Shown here in pieces: positions 1 to 10,754 of a stretch of DNA of 64,000 bases. The stretch lies in contig VHDF01000002.1 in NCBI GenBank assembly GCA_016871495.1, positions 1 to 64,000 of the forward strand, in the 5' to 3' direction. Source of the stretch: Verrucomicrobiota bacterium. GTDB taxonomy: Bacteria; Verrucomicrobiota; Verrucomicrobiia; Limisphaerales; VHDF01. The notes under the pieces are model-generated. The model saw only the letters and a program-made list of their open reading frames with translations. It was not told the origin of the DNA and ran no database searches. Within the stretch, counting starts at the first letter, position 1; each line of letters opens with the position of its first letter. A program made the position numbers and the translations under genes.

Positions 1-43
1 TGCGGACGGATCCGTGCACTTGATTCTGGCCACGCCCAACTAA
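1..43 (+). CDS. C-terminal end of an unidentified protein (partial)
   Basis: An open frame enters from the left edge in frame 2 and ends at TAA (41-43). Only about 13 residues are visible (ADGSVHLILATPN), too few to name a family. Its reality is supported by the perfect intrinsic terminator about 35 bp downstream, which is on the same strand. The alternating hydrophobic residues would fit a beta strand of a secreted or propeller-type protein, but that is a guess. Confidence 0.5.
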   Translation, partial: ADGSVHLILATPN

Positions 44-76
44 ATCGACCGAACGAACGGAATCGCGGGACAATCA

Positions 77-111
77 GGCTGCGCGGGGCCAACGGCTCCG
101 CGCAGCCTTTT
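77..111 (+). terminator. Rho-independent terminator
   Basis: A perfect 10-bp stem (GGCTGCGCGG at 77-86, CCGCGCAGCC at 98-107) closes an 11-nt loop and is followed directly by TTTT (108-111). It would end transcription of the gene that stops at 43. Confidence 0.88.
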
Positions 112-470
112 CGCCGTTTCGGCACCCATCCTCGTCGGCCGTGGACTCAAGGGCTAGCGCTCCCGATTTGGGCTCTCGCGAATGGCGTGGGCCGGTCGGC
201 ACCACGGAGGGAAAGCTCTGGGCGGTCGTCGTGAGCTGCTTCTCGAGTTCGCCGTGGACGTAACGCAGAGCGTAAGTATTTTGAACTCCAAGGTTAAGAA
301 ACACCTACCCTCTGTTCTCTCAGGAACCCCTGGACCACTTTGGCGACAGCTTTCGCTCTGCAAGGTGGCATTGACTGATCGGAATCTGCCTTTTCACGAC
401 CCGAACGGAACCTGACCGCTCCGAGGCGTCGCCGCAAGAAAGAGCCCTTGAGAGGCTGAAAAGCGAACTG
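112..470. other. Non-coding stretch, no supported gene
   Basis: Short open frames occur on both strands, but none has a convincing start, ribosome site or recognisable protein. From about 376 the frame of the next gene is already open after a TGA at 373-375. It reads like coding sequence without an ATG, suggesting that the gene at 471 has lost its original N-terminus. Confidence 0.5.
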
Positions 471-977
471 GTGCATCCGCAAGTTGTCGGGGCGCGCCGT
501 TCACGGCGCTTCCGCTCGCTGACCATTCCGTTGAAAGGCGCGCCCGCACAACCGCAGCCGAAGCTTCCCGCGGTATTCCCCGCCCTGGTGCAGGATCGGA
601 CCGATTCGGAAGGATTGTTTGGGGCCGAGCTGCATCCGGATGGCAGGGTGCGTTTTATCGCCTTGACCGCTGCCGTGGAGGAGAAACCCATGTTGCATTT
701 GGGAGCGTCGCGATCGGTCAAACAGGGACTGCCCCCGCTGCCTGCGCCTGGAGTGACTGCCACCAGCCCTCGCATCGTACGCTTTCTTCTGACGAGAAGT
801 GAGTTGGAGATGGTGTGGAGCAGTGAGGCGGCGAGGACCTATGTGGTGCAAACCTCGAATGATCTCGTCGTCTGGCGGGATGTGGGCAGCGTCTCCGGTG
901 CGGGAACGGAGACCCGCTACACCACCCGGATTTCCACGGAACCCGGGGCGACCTATTTTCGCATTCAGCAACCCTAG
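471..977 (+). CDS. Small protein with a C-terminal 'FRI'-type module, possibly N-truncated
   Basis: Unrecognised 168-aa protein with a GTG start and no signal peptide. Residues ~100-165 form a module with the pattern Y-V-V-Q-T-S-N-D-L-x-x-W-R-D-V-G, then a T/S-rich strand and a terminal YFRIQQP. Similar modules end the proteins at 33532 and 54288 in this window, and I know this type from many secreted Verrucomicrobia proteins. The frame stays open upstream to ~376 without an ATG, so the visible protein is probably the remnant of a longer secreted one. An alternative is a genuine short protein using the GTG at 471. Confidence 0.5.
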   Translation: MHPQVVGARRSRRFRSLTIPLKGAPAQPQPKLPAVFPALVQDRTDSEGLFGAELHPDGRVRFIALTAAVEEKPMLHLGASRSVKQGLPPLPAPGVTATSPRIVRFLLTRSELEMVWSSEAARTYVVQTSNDLVVWRDVGSVSGAGTETRYTTRISTEPGATYFRIQQP

Positions 978-1362
978 CCCGGAAATCTCAGGTTTGTTCC
1001 GCGCTGGGGATTTCCGGGCTAGCGCCGGGTGGCTGGGATGCGACACGCGGGTGTTGAATGTCCGCCGGCTACGATTCAATCGAACCCGCAGTGTTGAAAC
1101 TCGATGGGGAACGTTTCCCTACCCCGTCGAGTGTGAAATAGGCGGGTGAGGCGATTTCGTTTCAATCCGCGGCTTCCGGCGGTCCGTCCCGGACCGCGCC
1201 CGCCGTCTCTGTCCTCCCTGCGATTCCTCCGCATTCTGTTGTTGCCAGGCGGGCGGGGGGTGACGTTGACTACGGCGTCCCTGGCGGGCGCAAGCTCCTC
1301 ATCCTGACGGAATTTGGTTTTCCGCGCCGGCGCGGGGCGGATTTGACCAGCGCGATGTCATT
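978..1362. other. Intergenic region upstream of the moxR operon
   Basis: No gene is supported here. It holds a 76-bp dispersed repeat (1075-1150) with a strong hairpin, and presumably the promoter of the operon starting at 1363. I could not assign -35/-10 boxes with confidence. The moxR ATG has no strong Shine-Dalgarno sequence. Confidence 0.5.
1075..1150 (+). repeat. 76-bp dispersed repeat, copy 1
   Basis: Hand alignment to the reverse complement of 14721-14796 needs no gaps and gives about 13 mismatches over 76 bp (about 83% identity). The core can fold as a hairpin: ACTCGATGGGG pairs with CCCCGTCGAGT through one G-U pair around a 12-nt loop carrying AACGTTTCC. The loop motif is kept in both copies, whereas stem pairing is weaker in copy 2. 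Function is unknown. It could be a dispersed repeat family member or a structured RNA. Confidence 0.7.
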
Positions 1363-2416
<1,054 letters not shown>

Positions 2417-2424
<8 letters not shown>

Positions 2425-3328
2425 TCGGTGGGCGCGCTGGTTGGATCCACTGGCCTTGGGGCGGCTTTCCGCGCAGCCCTTGGTCTCCTTGTCGGCGATG
2501 GAGGGGACGGTGTCGGGGCATCACAAGAGCCCGCACCGGGGGTCGAGCGTCGAATTTGCGGAGTATCGCAATTACGCTCCGGGGGACGACATTCGGCGGC
2601 TCGACTGGCGGGTCTTCGCCCGCACGGACCGTTTTTACCTGAAGGAGTTCGAGGCCGAGACGAATCTGAGGTGTTATCTGGTATTGGATGCCAGCGGTTC
2701 CATGGGGTTTACGGGGAAGGGAGGGGTGAACAAATTTGACTACGCGCGGCGGCTGGCCGCGGCGCTGGGGTATCTCGTGGTCCAGCAGGGAGACGCCGCG
2801 GGATTCAGTTGCATGGGCGACCGCGCGAAGGTCGAAGTTCCTCCCAAACGTCATCCCTCCCACTTGCAGTTGGTCCTGGAGAAACTGGACGAGGCGGAGG
2901 CTTCGGGTGAAACACGCGTGGTGGAGGCTTTGCACAGCCTGGCCGACCGGATTCGCCGAAGAGCGCTGGTGCTGGTGTTCACCGACGCCTTCTTCGATCC
3001 CGAGGCGTTGTTGAGCGCGCTGCAGCATCTGCGCTATCAGAAACACGACGTGGTCTTGTTTCAGTTGCTGGACCGGATGGAGTTGGACTTTCAATTCGAT
3101 CGCCCGGTGCGTTTCGTGGATTTGGAGGGTCCGATGAGTGTGGTGACGGAGCCAGGGTTGGTGCGTGACGAATACTTGCGGCAGTTGCACGGCCATTTGG
3201 ACCGGCTGTCCACGGGGTGCCGGGAATTCAAGGTGGATTACCGGCGTGTCGTCACGGATGAGGATTATGAGCGAGTGCTGGCCGGTTATTTGGTGGACCG
3301 GTTGCGGCTGGCGGGCGGGCTGATGTGA
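2417..3328 (+). CDS. DUF58 domain protein (VWA-like)
   Basis: A 303-aa DUF58 protein, the usual partner of MoxR ATPases. Residues ~36-80 carry the family hallmark (SVEFAEYRNYAPGDDIRRLD, then W-R). A VWA-type metal-binding site DASGS lies at 91-95. No signal peptide or membrane segment is evident, so it is probably cytoplasmic or membrane-associated through partners. The start at 2417 overlaps moxR by 8 bp, indicating translational coupling. The biochemical role of DUF58 is not established; by context it would be a substrate or adaptor of the MoxR ATPase in envelope maintenance. Confidence 0.92.
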
Positions 3329-3356
3329 TGCCTGGAAACGCGATGAGGATGCCGGC

Positions 3357-5354
3357 ATGACGTTCCTGCAGCCATGGATGTTCTGGGCGCTTCCGCTGGT
3401 CTTGCTGCCGGTGCTGATTCATCTGCTCAACCGGCTGAGACATCGTCCGCAGCCTTGGGCGGCGATGCGGTTTCTGCTGTTTGCGACGCGAACTTCCACG
3501 AGTCAGGCCAAGCTGCGCCAATTCCTGATTCTGTTGATGCGGGTTCTTGCCCTTTTGGCGTTGTTGTTTTTCCTGGCGAGGCCGCTCGCGGGGGGGTGGC
3601 TGGGGTGGGCGCTGGCACCGGCGCCGGACGTCATCGTTCTGATGCTCGATCGCTCGGCCAGCATGCAGACGAAGTTGTCGGAGGGTGGCGAGACGAGGCT
3701 TGAACAGGGTTTGCGAGTGATGGTGGAGGCCGCCCGGCCCTTTGAAGGATCAAGCCAGCTGGTGTGGATGGACAACACGGGGCGAGCCCCGTTGGCGTTG
3801 ACGAAGTTGAGCGAGGTGGAGGCGTTGAAACTGGGAGGGCCGACGGAAACCGCGGCCGACGTGCCTTCGATGCTGCAAGCGGCGTTGCGGTGGCTGCTGG
3901 ACAACAAGTCGGGCACCGCCGAAGTGTGGCTGGCATCGGACATGCAGAAAAGCAACTGGCGCCCCGACGATTCGCGTTGGGGTGATTTGACCGCGCAGTT
4001 GGCGGGATTACCGCAGAAAGTTCGGGTTCGAATCCTTCCCGTCCTTGGGCGAAGCGGTCCCAACCGTTCGGTGCGGCTGGAGGAATCCTATCGGCGCAAG
4101 CGCGGAGGCAAAGGCGAGCTCGCGATGACGTTGGATTTCTTGAAGACCGAGCCGGTGGCGGAAAGCATTCCCGTGGGAGTGACCCTCAACAGCAGCCGGA
4201 CCGATGTGGAAGTGGCGTTGGATAGCCAGGAATCGCGTTGGCGCCACGCAGTGGGGTTGGATATCCGCCAGGGCCGCGGGTGGGGTAAAGTGGAAGTGCC
4301 GGCCGACACGAATCCTTCCGACAATGCGGCCTATTTTGTCTATTCGGAGGACGTGCCGTTGCGGGCGGCGGTTTCGGCGAGAGAAGCGATCTCGGAGAGA
4401 GTGTTGGGATTGGCGGCGACAGCTTTTGGACAGGCGACGAACGGAGCGCCCCGCCTCGTCAAGCCAGACGTGGCGGGAGGCTGGGAGCGGGAGACCCTGG
4501 TGATCTGGCAGGGAGCTTTGCCGCAAGGGTCGCCCTCGGAGGAGTTGCGGCGCTGGGTGCAAGAAGGCGGGGTGGTGGTTTTCTTTCCGCCGGGCTTGGC
4601 GGATACCAATCGATTCGAGGGCATCGGCTGGGGTGAAGTGCAGAACGCTCTCGAAGCGAAACCGTTTCGCGTGGTGAAGTGGGACGAGAACCAGGGTCCC
4701 CTGGCACGAACGGATGAAGGATCGAGCCTTCCCATGGGTAACCTCATGATTCTAAAGCGCCAGGCCGTGGTCGGTGGTGGGACGGTTCTAGCGCCTTTCG
4801 AGGATGGAGCTCCTTTTTTGGCGAGGCAGGTTTTGGGCCGCGGCGAGATTTACTTTTGCGCTTCGTTGCCAGAGCCAACGTGGTCTGGATTGGCCGAAGG
4901 TCCCGTGCTGGTGCCGATGTTGCAACGGTTGCTGGCCTTGGGGGCGCGACGCTTGCAGCACGATCCCTCGGTCATCTGCGGCGAGATGGGGGTGGCCGAC
5001 GCGGGTTTGACCTGGACCGCGGTTGAAGGCGCGGGCCTGGATGCTCGCTTCAGGGCCGGGGTGTACCAGTCGAGAGACCGCTTGCTGGCAGTGAACCGGT
5101 CCCCGTTGGAAGACGACTGGGAAGCCGTGGAGGGAAGCGCGGCGGCGAACTTGCTGGGACCGGACAACGCACGACTCTGGGAAGGCAAGACCAGCGGTGG
5201 GGCGGGAGCCACCCAAGGTGAGATTTGGCGGTTCTTTCTCGCGGGTATGCTGTTGTTTCTCCTCGTGGAGGGATGGTTGATCTTGCCGGGGGCGGGGCCA
5301 TCCTCCGCGGCGGGCTCGGCACGTTCCATCCGGGTGGAAGGAGGCGGGATATGA
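3357..5354 (+). CDS. BatA-like membrane protein with VWA domain
   Basis: 665-aa protein with the N-terminal double-transmembrane region typical of BatA/'aerotolerance' proteins (segments ~7-24 and ~56-74, separated by a basic loop). It has a VWA domain with a MIDAS motif DRSAS at ~98-102. A large C-terminal part is probably exposed outside the membrane and ends in one more hydrophobic segment (~625-647). The start ATG lies 28 bp after the DUF58 gene. The end overlaps the next gene by ATGA. Known relatives are components of MoxR-linked envelope modules; the molecular activity is unproven. Confidence 0.88.
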   Translation: MTFLQPWMFWALPLVLLPVLIHLLNRLRHRPQPWAAMRFLLFATRTSTSQAKLRQFLILLMRVLALLALLFFLARPLAGGWLGWALAPAPDVIVLMLDRSASMQTKLSEGGETRLEQGLRVMVEAARPFEGSSQLVWMDNTGRAPLALTKLSEVEALKLGGPTETAADVPSMLQAALRWLLDNKSGTAEVWLASDMQKSNWRPDDSRWGDLTAQLAGLPQKVRVRILPVLGRSGPNRSVRLEESYRRKRGGKGELAMTLDFLKTEPVAESIPVGVTLNSSRTDVEVALDSQESRWRHAVGLDIRQGRGWGKVEVPADTNPSDNAAYFVYSEDVPLRAAVSAREAISERVLGLAATAFGQATNGAPRLVKPDVAGGWERETLVIWQGALPQGSPSEELRRWVQEGGVVVFFPPGLADTNRFEGIGWGEVQNALEAKPFRVVKWDENQGPLARTDEGSSLPMGNLMILKRQAVVGGGTVLAPFEDGAPFLARQVLGRGEIYFCASLPEPTWSGLAEGPVLVPMLQRLLALGARRLQHDPSVICGEMGVADAGLTWTAVEGAGLDARFRAGVYQSRDRLLAVNRSPLEDDWEAVEGSAAANLLGPDNARLWEGKTSGGAGATQGEIWRFFLAGMLLFLLVEGWLILPGAGPSSAAGSARSIRVEGGGI

Positions 5355-7621
5355 GCGGATGGACACTGGGCGCCTCGGCGGAAGTGATCGTGCTGGCGCT
5401 CATCGCATGGGTGGCTGCGGCAGGGTTGGGGTGGACGCATTATCGCCGCAGCGGCGGCAAAGGCTTGGTTGGCTGGCTGGAGGGATTTCGATTCCTCATT
5501 GTGAGTTTGTTGGTGGCCACCTTTTTGAAGCCGGAGAAGGTCACGCAAATCCGCCGCGAAGAAGCGCCGGAGGTGGCGGTGCTGCTGGATCAGACGGGCA
5601 GCATGCAAACGCGCGACGTGACCGAAGGCGGCAAGCTCATGCGCCGATCCGAGTGGCTGGGCCAGATTCAAACCTCGAATTACTGGGAAACGATCCGACC
5701 GGGAGCGAGGGTGGTCTTGGAACCTTTTGGAACCGGCGGGACGGCGAGTTCAAACGCGACCTTGTCCGCGTCTGCCACGTCTGCCACGAATGCCACGAAT
5801 GCCACGAATGCCACGAATGCCACGAATGCCACGAATGCCACGGCGGAGGGAACGGATTTGGACGCGGTTTTGCGATCCACTCTGAACCGCCACGGGAATC
5901 TGAAGGCGGTGTTGTTGTTGACGGATGGCACGTGGAACACCGGGCCTTCCCCGGTGGGGGTGGCCATGCGATACCGTGACGAGGGAGTGCCGATTTTCGC
6001 CCTGGGGGTGGGGCGGGAGTCGCCGGTGCCGGATTTGGTCTTGGCGGACGCGCAGGCGCCTTCCTACGGGCTGTTCGGTGAGCAGATCGCGATTCCATTC
6101 AAGGTCGTCAATCATTTGGCGCGCGAAGTCCGTTCCGCCGTCATCCTCGAGGATGGGAAGAAGGAGCTGGCCAGGCGGGAGGTGACCGTGCCGGCGCATG
6201 GCGAATTGCAAGAGGCCATCGTCTGGTTTCCCAGAGCGGCGGGGGAGACCCCGTTGCGGCTGCGCATTCCGGTCGAGCCGGATGAGGGTCTGCCGGAAAA
6301 CAACGCGCGCGATTTTTCGATTCAGATACGCGTCGAGACTTTGAAGGTTCTCGTCGTGGATTCCCTGCCCCGCTGGGAGTACCGATTTTTGCGCAACGCG
6401 CTGGAACGCGATCCGGGCGTGGAGATGAATTCGATTCTGTTTCACCCTCATATCGGGATGGGTGGCGGGCGCAAATACCTGGCCAAGTTTCCATCCACCA
6501 AGGAGCAGATTTCACGCTACGATGTGATTTTTCTCGGTGACGTGGGATTGGGAGAAGGGGAATTGACGGAAGGGGACGCCGAGCTGATGAAAGGTTTGGT
6601 CGAGCAGCAATCCAGCGGGCTGGTGTTCATTCCCGGCCGGCGCGGACGGCAACTGACCTTGTCGGGGACTGCGCTCAAGGATTTGTATCCGGTCGTGATG
6701 GAGCCGGGCAAACCGGACGGGGTGATCCTGCAAAACGAGGCGGCCCTGCAGTTATCCACGGCGGGGCGGCGGCATTGGCTGACGCGATTCGATTCCGACG
6801 AGAAGAAGAACGAGGAAATTTGGAAGCAGTTGGCGGGATTTTTTTGGTCTGCCGCAGTGGAGAAGAGCCGTCCCGGCTCCGACGTCCTGGCGGTGCATTC
6901 GGCGTTGCGCAACAATTGGGGGCGGGTGCCGATGCTGGTCACTCGAAACGCGGGCTCGGGGAAAGTGTTGTTCCTGGGAATGGACAGCGCGTGGCGATGG
7001 CGGTTGGGCGTGGAAGACCGCTATCACTACCGGTTTTGGAGCCAGGTCGTGCGGTGGATGGCTCATCCGCGGCATCTGGCGTCGAAACAGGGGATTCGCC
7101 TCACCTACAGTCCGGAGGTGCCTCGCGCCGGGGACACGGTTCACGTGCAGGTGATGGTGATGGACGCGGCGGGATTTCCGGCCGGCGAGGGGCCTGTGCA
7201 AGGCCGGATCGTGTCGCCCTCGGGACGGACCGAGCGGCTCGATTTCGCGGGAGTGTCGGGCGGATGGGGAGTTTTTGAAGGCATGTTCGTGGCGCGGCAG
7301 GGGGGACGGCACAAGATGGAAGTGAAAGCGGAGAAGCAGGGGCGGCAGTTGGAAACCGAAATCCAGGTGGAGGCGCCGTTGATCGAAAAAGCGGGGGAAC
7401 CGGTCAATGGAGCGGCGCTTCGTGAATTGGCCTCGCTGAGCAAAGGTTTGTTCGCGAGTTACGACCGGCTGGCGGACGTGGTCAAGCAATTGTCCGTCCT
7501 GCCCGATCCAAAGCCGATGGAGAGGAGATTGAGATTGTGGAGTGATCCGCGTTGGGGCGGATTCCTGTTGATTCTGCTCGGGTTGTATTGGACGGGGCGA
7601 AAGGTCGCGGGCATGATTTGA
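5351..7621 (+). CDS. Membrane VWA / glutamine-amidotransferase-like protein (BatB-like position)
   Basis: 756-aa protein. I start it at the ATG at 5351, which forms an ATGA overlap with the BatA-like gene; the frame is open further upstream but would run through that gene. Two N-terminal membrane segments (~10-28 and ~45-60) precede a VWA core with a variant MIDAS motif DQTGS (80-84). The middle (roughly 330-560, beginning VLVVDSLPRWEYRFLRNAL) resembles the amidotransferase-like domain of large VWA membrane proteins from Planctomycetes and Verrucomicrobia. A C-terminal hydrophobic segment ends the protein. Residues ~141-165 are a pure A-T-N/S tripeptide repeat coming from a 9-bp DNA repeat, probably a flexible surface loop inside the VWA domain. 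Confidence 0.85.
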   Translation: MSGWTLGASAEVIVLALIAWVAAAGLGWTHYRRSGGKGLVGWLEGFRFLIVSLLVATFLKPEKVTQIRREEAPEVAVLLDQTGSMQTRDVTEGGKLMRRSEWLGQIQTSNYWETIRPGARVVLEPFGTGGTASSNATLSASATSATNATNATNATNATNATNATAEGTDLDAVLRSTLNRHGNLKAVLLLTDGTWNTGPSPVGVAMRYRDEGVPIFALGVGRESPVPDLVLADAQAPSYGLFGEQIAIPFKVVNHLAREVRSAVILEDGKKELARREVTVPAHGELQEAIVWFPRAAGETPLRLRIPVEPDEGLPENNARDFSIQIRVETLKVLVVDSLPRWEYRFLRNALERDPGVEMNSILFHPHIGMGGGRKYLAKFPSTKEQISRYDVIFLGDVGLGEGELTEGDAELMKGLVEQQSSGLVFIPGRRGRQLTLSGTALKDLYPVVMEPGKPDGVILQNEAALQLSTAGRRHWLTRFDSDEKKNEEIWKQLAGFFWSAAVEKSRPGSDVLAVHSALRNNWGRVPMLVTRNAGSGKVLFLGMDSAWRWRLGVEDRYHYRFWSQVVRWMAHPRHLASKQGIRLTYSPEVPRAGDTVHVQVMVMDAAGFPAGEGPVQGRIVSPSGRTERLDFAGVSGGWGVFEGMFVARQGGRHKMEVKAEKQGRQLETEIQVEAPLIEKAGEPVNGAALRELASLSKGLFASYDRLADVVKQLSVLPDPKPMERRLRLWSDPRWGGFLLILLGLYWTGRKVAGMI
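5773..5844 (+). repeat. 9-bp tandem repeat (TGCCACGAA)n inside the VWA gene
   Basis: Six perfect copies of TGCCACGAA run from 5782 to 5835, with one diverged copy on each side (TGCCACGTC at 5773, TGCCACGGC at 5836). The unit is a multiple of three, so copy-number change keeps the reading frame and adds or removes A-T-N tripeptides. Confidence 0.95.
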
Positions 7622-7646
7622 AGTTCAGAGCCGATTGGCGCGCAGC

Positions 7647-10600
7647 ATGAAGGCCTCCGGAATGCAATTGAATCTTCCCGACAAGTTGAGGGCGAAATTC
7701 GACGCCCTGGAGCGAAAGCTCTGGCGCATCGACATGTTGCTGCTCGCCGGTCGAGCCGTGACGGCGGTGGCGGCGAGTTACGCCGGTCTGTGGCTCTGCG
7801 ATCGGGTGGGCGAGACGCCGTCCTGGTTGAGGTCGGCTTGGGCCTTTGCGGGCTTGGCCGGCATGGCCGCCGCCGGTTGGGTGTGGCGCTCACGATGGGG
7901 CGGAGCCGGAATGGACCTGGAGCGGCTCTCGTTGAGGGTTCAATCCCGGTATCGAGCGCTGGGAGACACATTGCTCGGGATTGTAGAACTGTCGGACGAA
8001 GCCAAGCGACCGGTGGGTTATTCGGAGGAGCTTTACGCGGCGGCGATTCAACAGGTGTCGGAGCGAGCGGCGGATTACGATTTTACGGCGGCGGCGGATC
8101 CGCGTCCGGCGCAAAAACAGTGGTGGGTTGCCGGTGGATTGAGCGCGGCGGCGGCGGCGACGGTGTTGGTTTCGCCTGAGGTGGCGGGCAATGCCGCGGC
8201 CCGCTGGCTGCGTCCGTGGTCAACGATCGAGCGCTACACTTTGGTCGGTTGGGCCGAGCCGGAACGTTCCATCACTGTGCCGCTCGGGGAACCGTTCAGC
8301 GTGGAAGGGCGTCCCGTTTACCGTTCCTTTTGGAAGCCCAAATCGGGGTGGGCGCGGATTGACCGAGGTGCGAAGCGGCCTTTCTCGATGACCGGAGAGC
8401 ATCTGCGAGCCGAGTTGCCAGGGTTGACCCAGGATAGCGAGATCGAAATCCGGCTGGGAGACGCCCGGAGGCGGGTTCAGGCGCGTCCTGTTCCTCGTCC
8501 CACCTTGCGGACCATGGGCGCTCAAGTCGAGTTTCCCGAATACTTGCAGTATGGCACCACCAACCTTTCGGTGCTGGGAGGGGTGGTCAGCGTGGTGGAG
8601 GGGAGCACGGTCCGCTGGGTGGGCGAGGCGAATCGAGCCCTGGCTGAGATCCACGGACGATCCGCGGAAAGCGAGAATGTGGCCTGGACGGTGCGGGACG
8701 CACGCTTCGAGAGCGGGCCGTTCAAGCCGTCCGCCACGGAAACCTGGACCTTGCATGGAAAAGACTCATGGGGGCTCACCAATTCGCCCGCCTGGATGCT
8801 GGCGGTGCAGGCCGAAAAGGATGTCGCGCCATCCGTCGAAATGACGGAGCTCGCGCGGGAAGTGGCCGTGCTGTCCACCGAGGTGATGGATATCAAGGTG
8901 GCGGCCCGGGACGATTTCGGAGTGAAAGATCTGGGGTTGCGGTGGGAGGATCTCGCGGCCTCGTCCGTTGAATCGGGCCAAACCCAGCGCGCGGAACCTT
9001 CAGCGGGTTATCGTCAGCGGGCGCGTTCACCGAGGGAAACGCGTTTTCAGGAGACGTTCAGTTTCAGTCCGAGTCTGCAGGGATTCAAAGCCGATTCGAG
9101 TTTCGATCTTTTGGCTTATGCCCATGATTTTCGACCAGGGCGCGAAGCTTCCCTCAGTTCGAGATACCGGGTGCACGTGCTGGGCGCGGAGCGGCACGCT
9201 GAAATGGTGCGGCAACGGTTGGAAGCGTTGCTGTCCAGGCTCGAGGAAGTGACGCGATCCGAGGAGCGCCTGGCGGATGGGACGAAGGCCTTGCAGGAGG
9301 CACTCGACAAACTGTCCGAGGAGGCCGCCGCCTCCAAGGCTTCAGAACTCGCGGAAGAGCAAAAGCTCGCAGCCGAGCTTCTTGAACAACTCGCGCAAGA
9401 AGGCTTGCGAACTTTGCGGGAGGCCGCGCGGAACCCCGCCCTCGACAACCAAACTCTGCGGCAGTGGGCCAGCCATTTGCAGGCGATGAAGGATGTGTCC
9501 GCCAAGTCCATGGCCAAAGCCGCCCAAGCTTTGCAGGCCGCGAAGAAAAATCCCAAACAACGCAGCGAAAAATTGGCCGAGGCGAAGAATCAAGAGGAAG
9601 AGGCCATCGAATCCCTTGAGCAGTTGCAAAAGGACGTCAACACCGGGCTTGACGATTTGCAGGCCCTCACCCTGGCCCAGCGCTTGAGAAAATTGGGGGA
9701 AGGCGAGCAATCGATTCAGACGCGGATGAACAAGGTCATTGGCGACACCATCGGCTTGTTGCCGTCCGAACTGGACGAGCGCCACCGCCGGCTGCACAAC
9801 ACCCTGGCTAAAGAGCAACAGGGACTGGAGGAAGAATCGAAAAAGGTCGAGGGCGAAATCAGCCGTTTCTTCGAGCGATCGAAGCGTCCCGAATACGGCC
9901 AGGTGACCCAGGCCATGAAAGGCGCCAAGCCCGCGGAAGAACTGGAAAAGGTGAGGGCCTTGATCGGGGAAAACATCGGAATGGAAGCCATGCAGCGGCT
10001 GGCTCTGTGGAGCTCACGCTTCGAGGAATGGGCGAAGGCCCTGGAACCCAAGTCCAAGTCCTCTTCGGGCGACAGCCAAGGCCAGCAATTTGGAGGCGAG
10101 GAGGCCGCGAAGCTGATGGAGATGTTGCTCGGGTTGTTGCGAGGACGCGAAGCCCAGGCGGGGATCAGGGAGCGCACCCGGATGCTCGACCAGGGTGAGC
10201 AGAAGGGCGAGCCCTATGAAGACGCTTCCCGCATGCTGGCCAGCGAGCAACAGAAACTGATTTTGCAGGTGCATTCCCTGCGGGAGGTGAATCCTGCCCG
10301 CGGACTGGATCCCTTGATGGCCGAGATCTTCAATAATATGCGTAAATCGGAAGGCCTGTTGAACAAGCCTCAGACCGATCAAGTCACCTTAGGCACCCAC
10401 GCCAAGTCGTTGGAATTGCTGACGGACGCCATCAACTTGATCAACGAGCAGACCGAGCGCGGACGGCCGCAAGGGGGTGAAGCACAGCAGGCCCCGTCCG
10501 CGGAGGAGATGGCGTTCTTGATGCAGATGATGCAGCAACAGGGCCAGGGCATGGCGCCCATGGCGGGTGAAGGAGGCAATCCCGGGCAAGGCGGAACTGG

Positions 10601-10754
10601 ATCCGGAACGGCCCAGGCGGCCGGCGCAGCCGAGGGACGCGGTTCAGCGGGGCGCGCTGTCTCCAAGGGCAGCGGCCAGGTGGGGACTTTGCCTGCGGAG
10701 TTTCGTGAAGCGCTCGAAGGTTACTTTCAAGGTTTGGAGAAATCGGAGCCATGA
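7647..10754 (+). CDS. Large DUF4175-like membrane-anchored coiled-coil protein
   Basis: About 1035 aa from the ATG at 7647; a TTG at 7635 and an ATG at 7662 are alternatives. Two N-terminal membrane segments (~25-45 and ~55-75) are followed by a beta-rich region. A very long charged, Gln/Glu/Lys/Ala-rich helical section (~520-900) has clear heptad character. The tail is rich in Gln, Met and Gly. Topology and size recall the DUF4175 family of envelope proteins; the match is by architecture rather than a strong motif. It lies 25 bp after the VWA gene and overlaps the next gene by ATGA, so it belongs to the moxR operon. Possible role: a scaffold spanning the periplasm. Confidence 0.72.
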   Translation: MKASGMQLNLPDKLRAKFDALERKLWRIDMLLLAGRAVTAVAASYAGLWLCDRVGETPSWLRSAWAFAGLAGMAAAGWVWRSRWGGAGMDLERLSLRVQSRYRALGDTLLGIVELSDEAKRPVGYSEELYAAAIQQVSERAADYDFTAAADPRPAQKQWWVAGGLSAAAAATVLVSPEVAGNAAARWLRPWSTIERYTLVGWAEPERSITVPLGEPFSVEGRPVYRSFWKPKSGWARIDRGAKRPFSMTGEHLRAELPGLTQDSEIEIRLGDARRRVQARPVPRPTLRTMGAQVEFPEYLQYGTTNLSVLGGVVSVVEGSTVRWVGEANRALAEIHGRSAESENVAWTVRDARFESGPFKPSATETWTLHGKDSWGLTNSPAWMLAVQAEKDVAPSVEMTELAREVAVLSTEVMDIKVAARDDFGVKDLGLRWEDLAASSVESGQTQRAEPSAGYRQRARSPRETRFQETFSFSPSLQGFKADSSFDLLAYAHDFRPGREASLSSRYRVHVLGAERHAEMVRQRLEALLSRLEEVTRSEERLADGTKALQEALDKLSEEAAASKASELAEEQKLAAELLEQLAQEGLRTLREAARNPALDNQTLRQWASHLQAMKDVSAKSMAKAAQALQAAKKNPKQRSEKLAEAKNQEEEAIESLEQLQKDVNTGLDDLQALTLAQRLRKLGEGEQSIQTRMNKVIGDTIGLLPSELDERHRRLHNTLAKEQQGLEEESKKVEGEISRFFERSKRPEYGQVTQAMKGAKPAEELEKVRALIGENIGMEAMQRLALWSSRFEEWAKALEPKSKSSSGDSQGQQFGGEEAAKLMEMLLGLLRGREAQAGIRERTRMLDQGEQKGEPYEDASRMLASEQQKLILQVHSLREVNPARGLDPLMAEIFNNMRKSEGLLNKPQTDQVTLGTHAKSLELLTDAINLINEQTERGRPQGGEAQQAPSAEEMAFLMQMMQQQGQGMAPMAGEGGNPGQGGTGSGTAQAAGAAEGRGSAGRAVSKGSGQVGTLPAEFREALEGYFQGLEKSEP

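Noticed and set aside
5773-5844. Possible CRISPR array
   Set aside because: The repeats are direct 9-bp units with no spacers, lie inside a coding frame, and encode a tripeptide repeat. No cas gene is near. No CRISPR-like pattern was found elsewhere.
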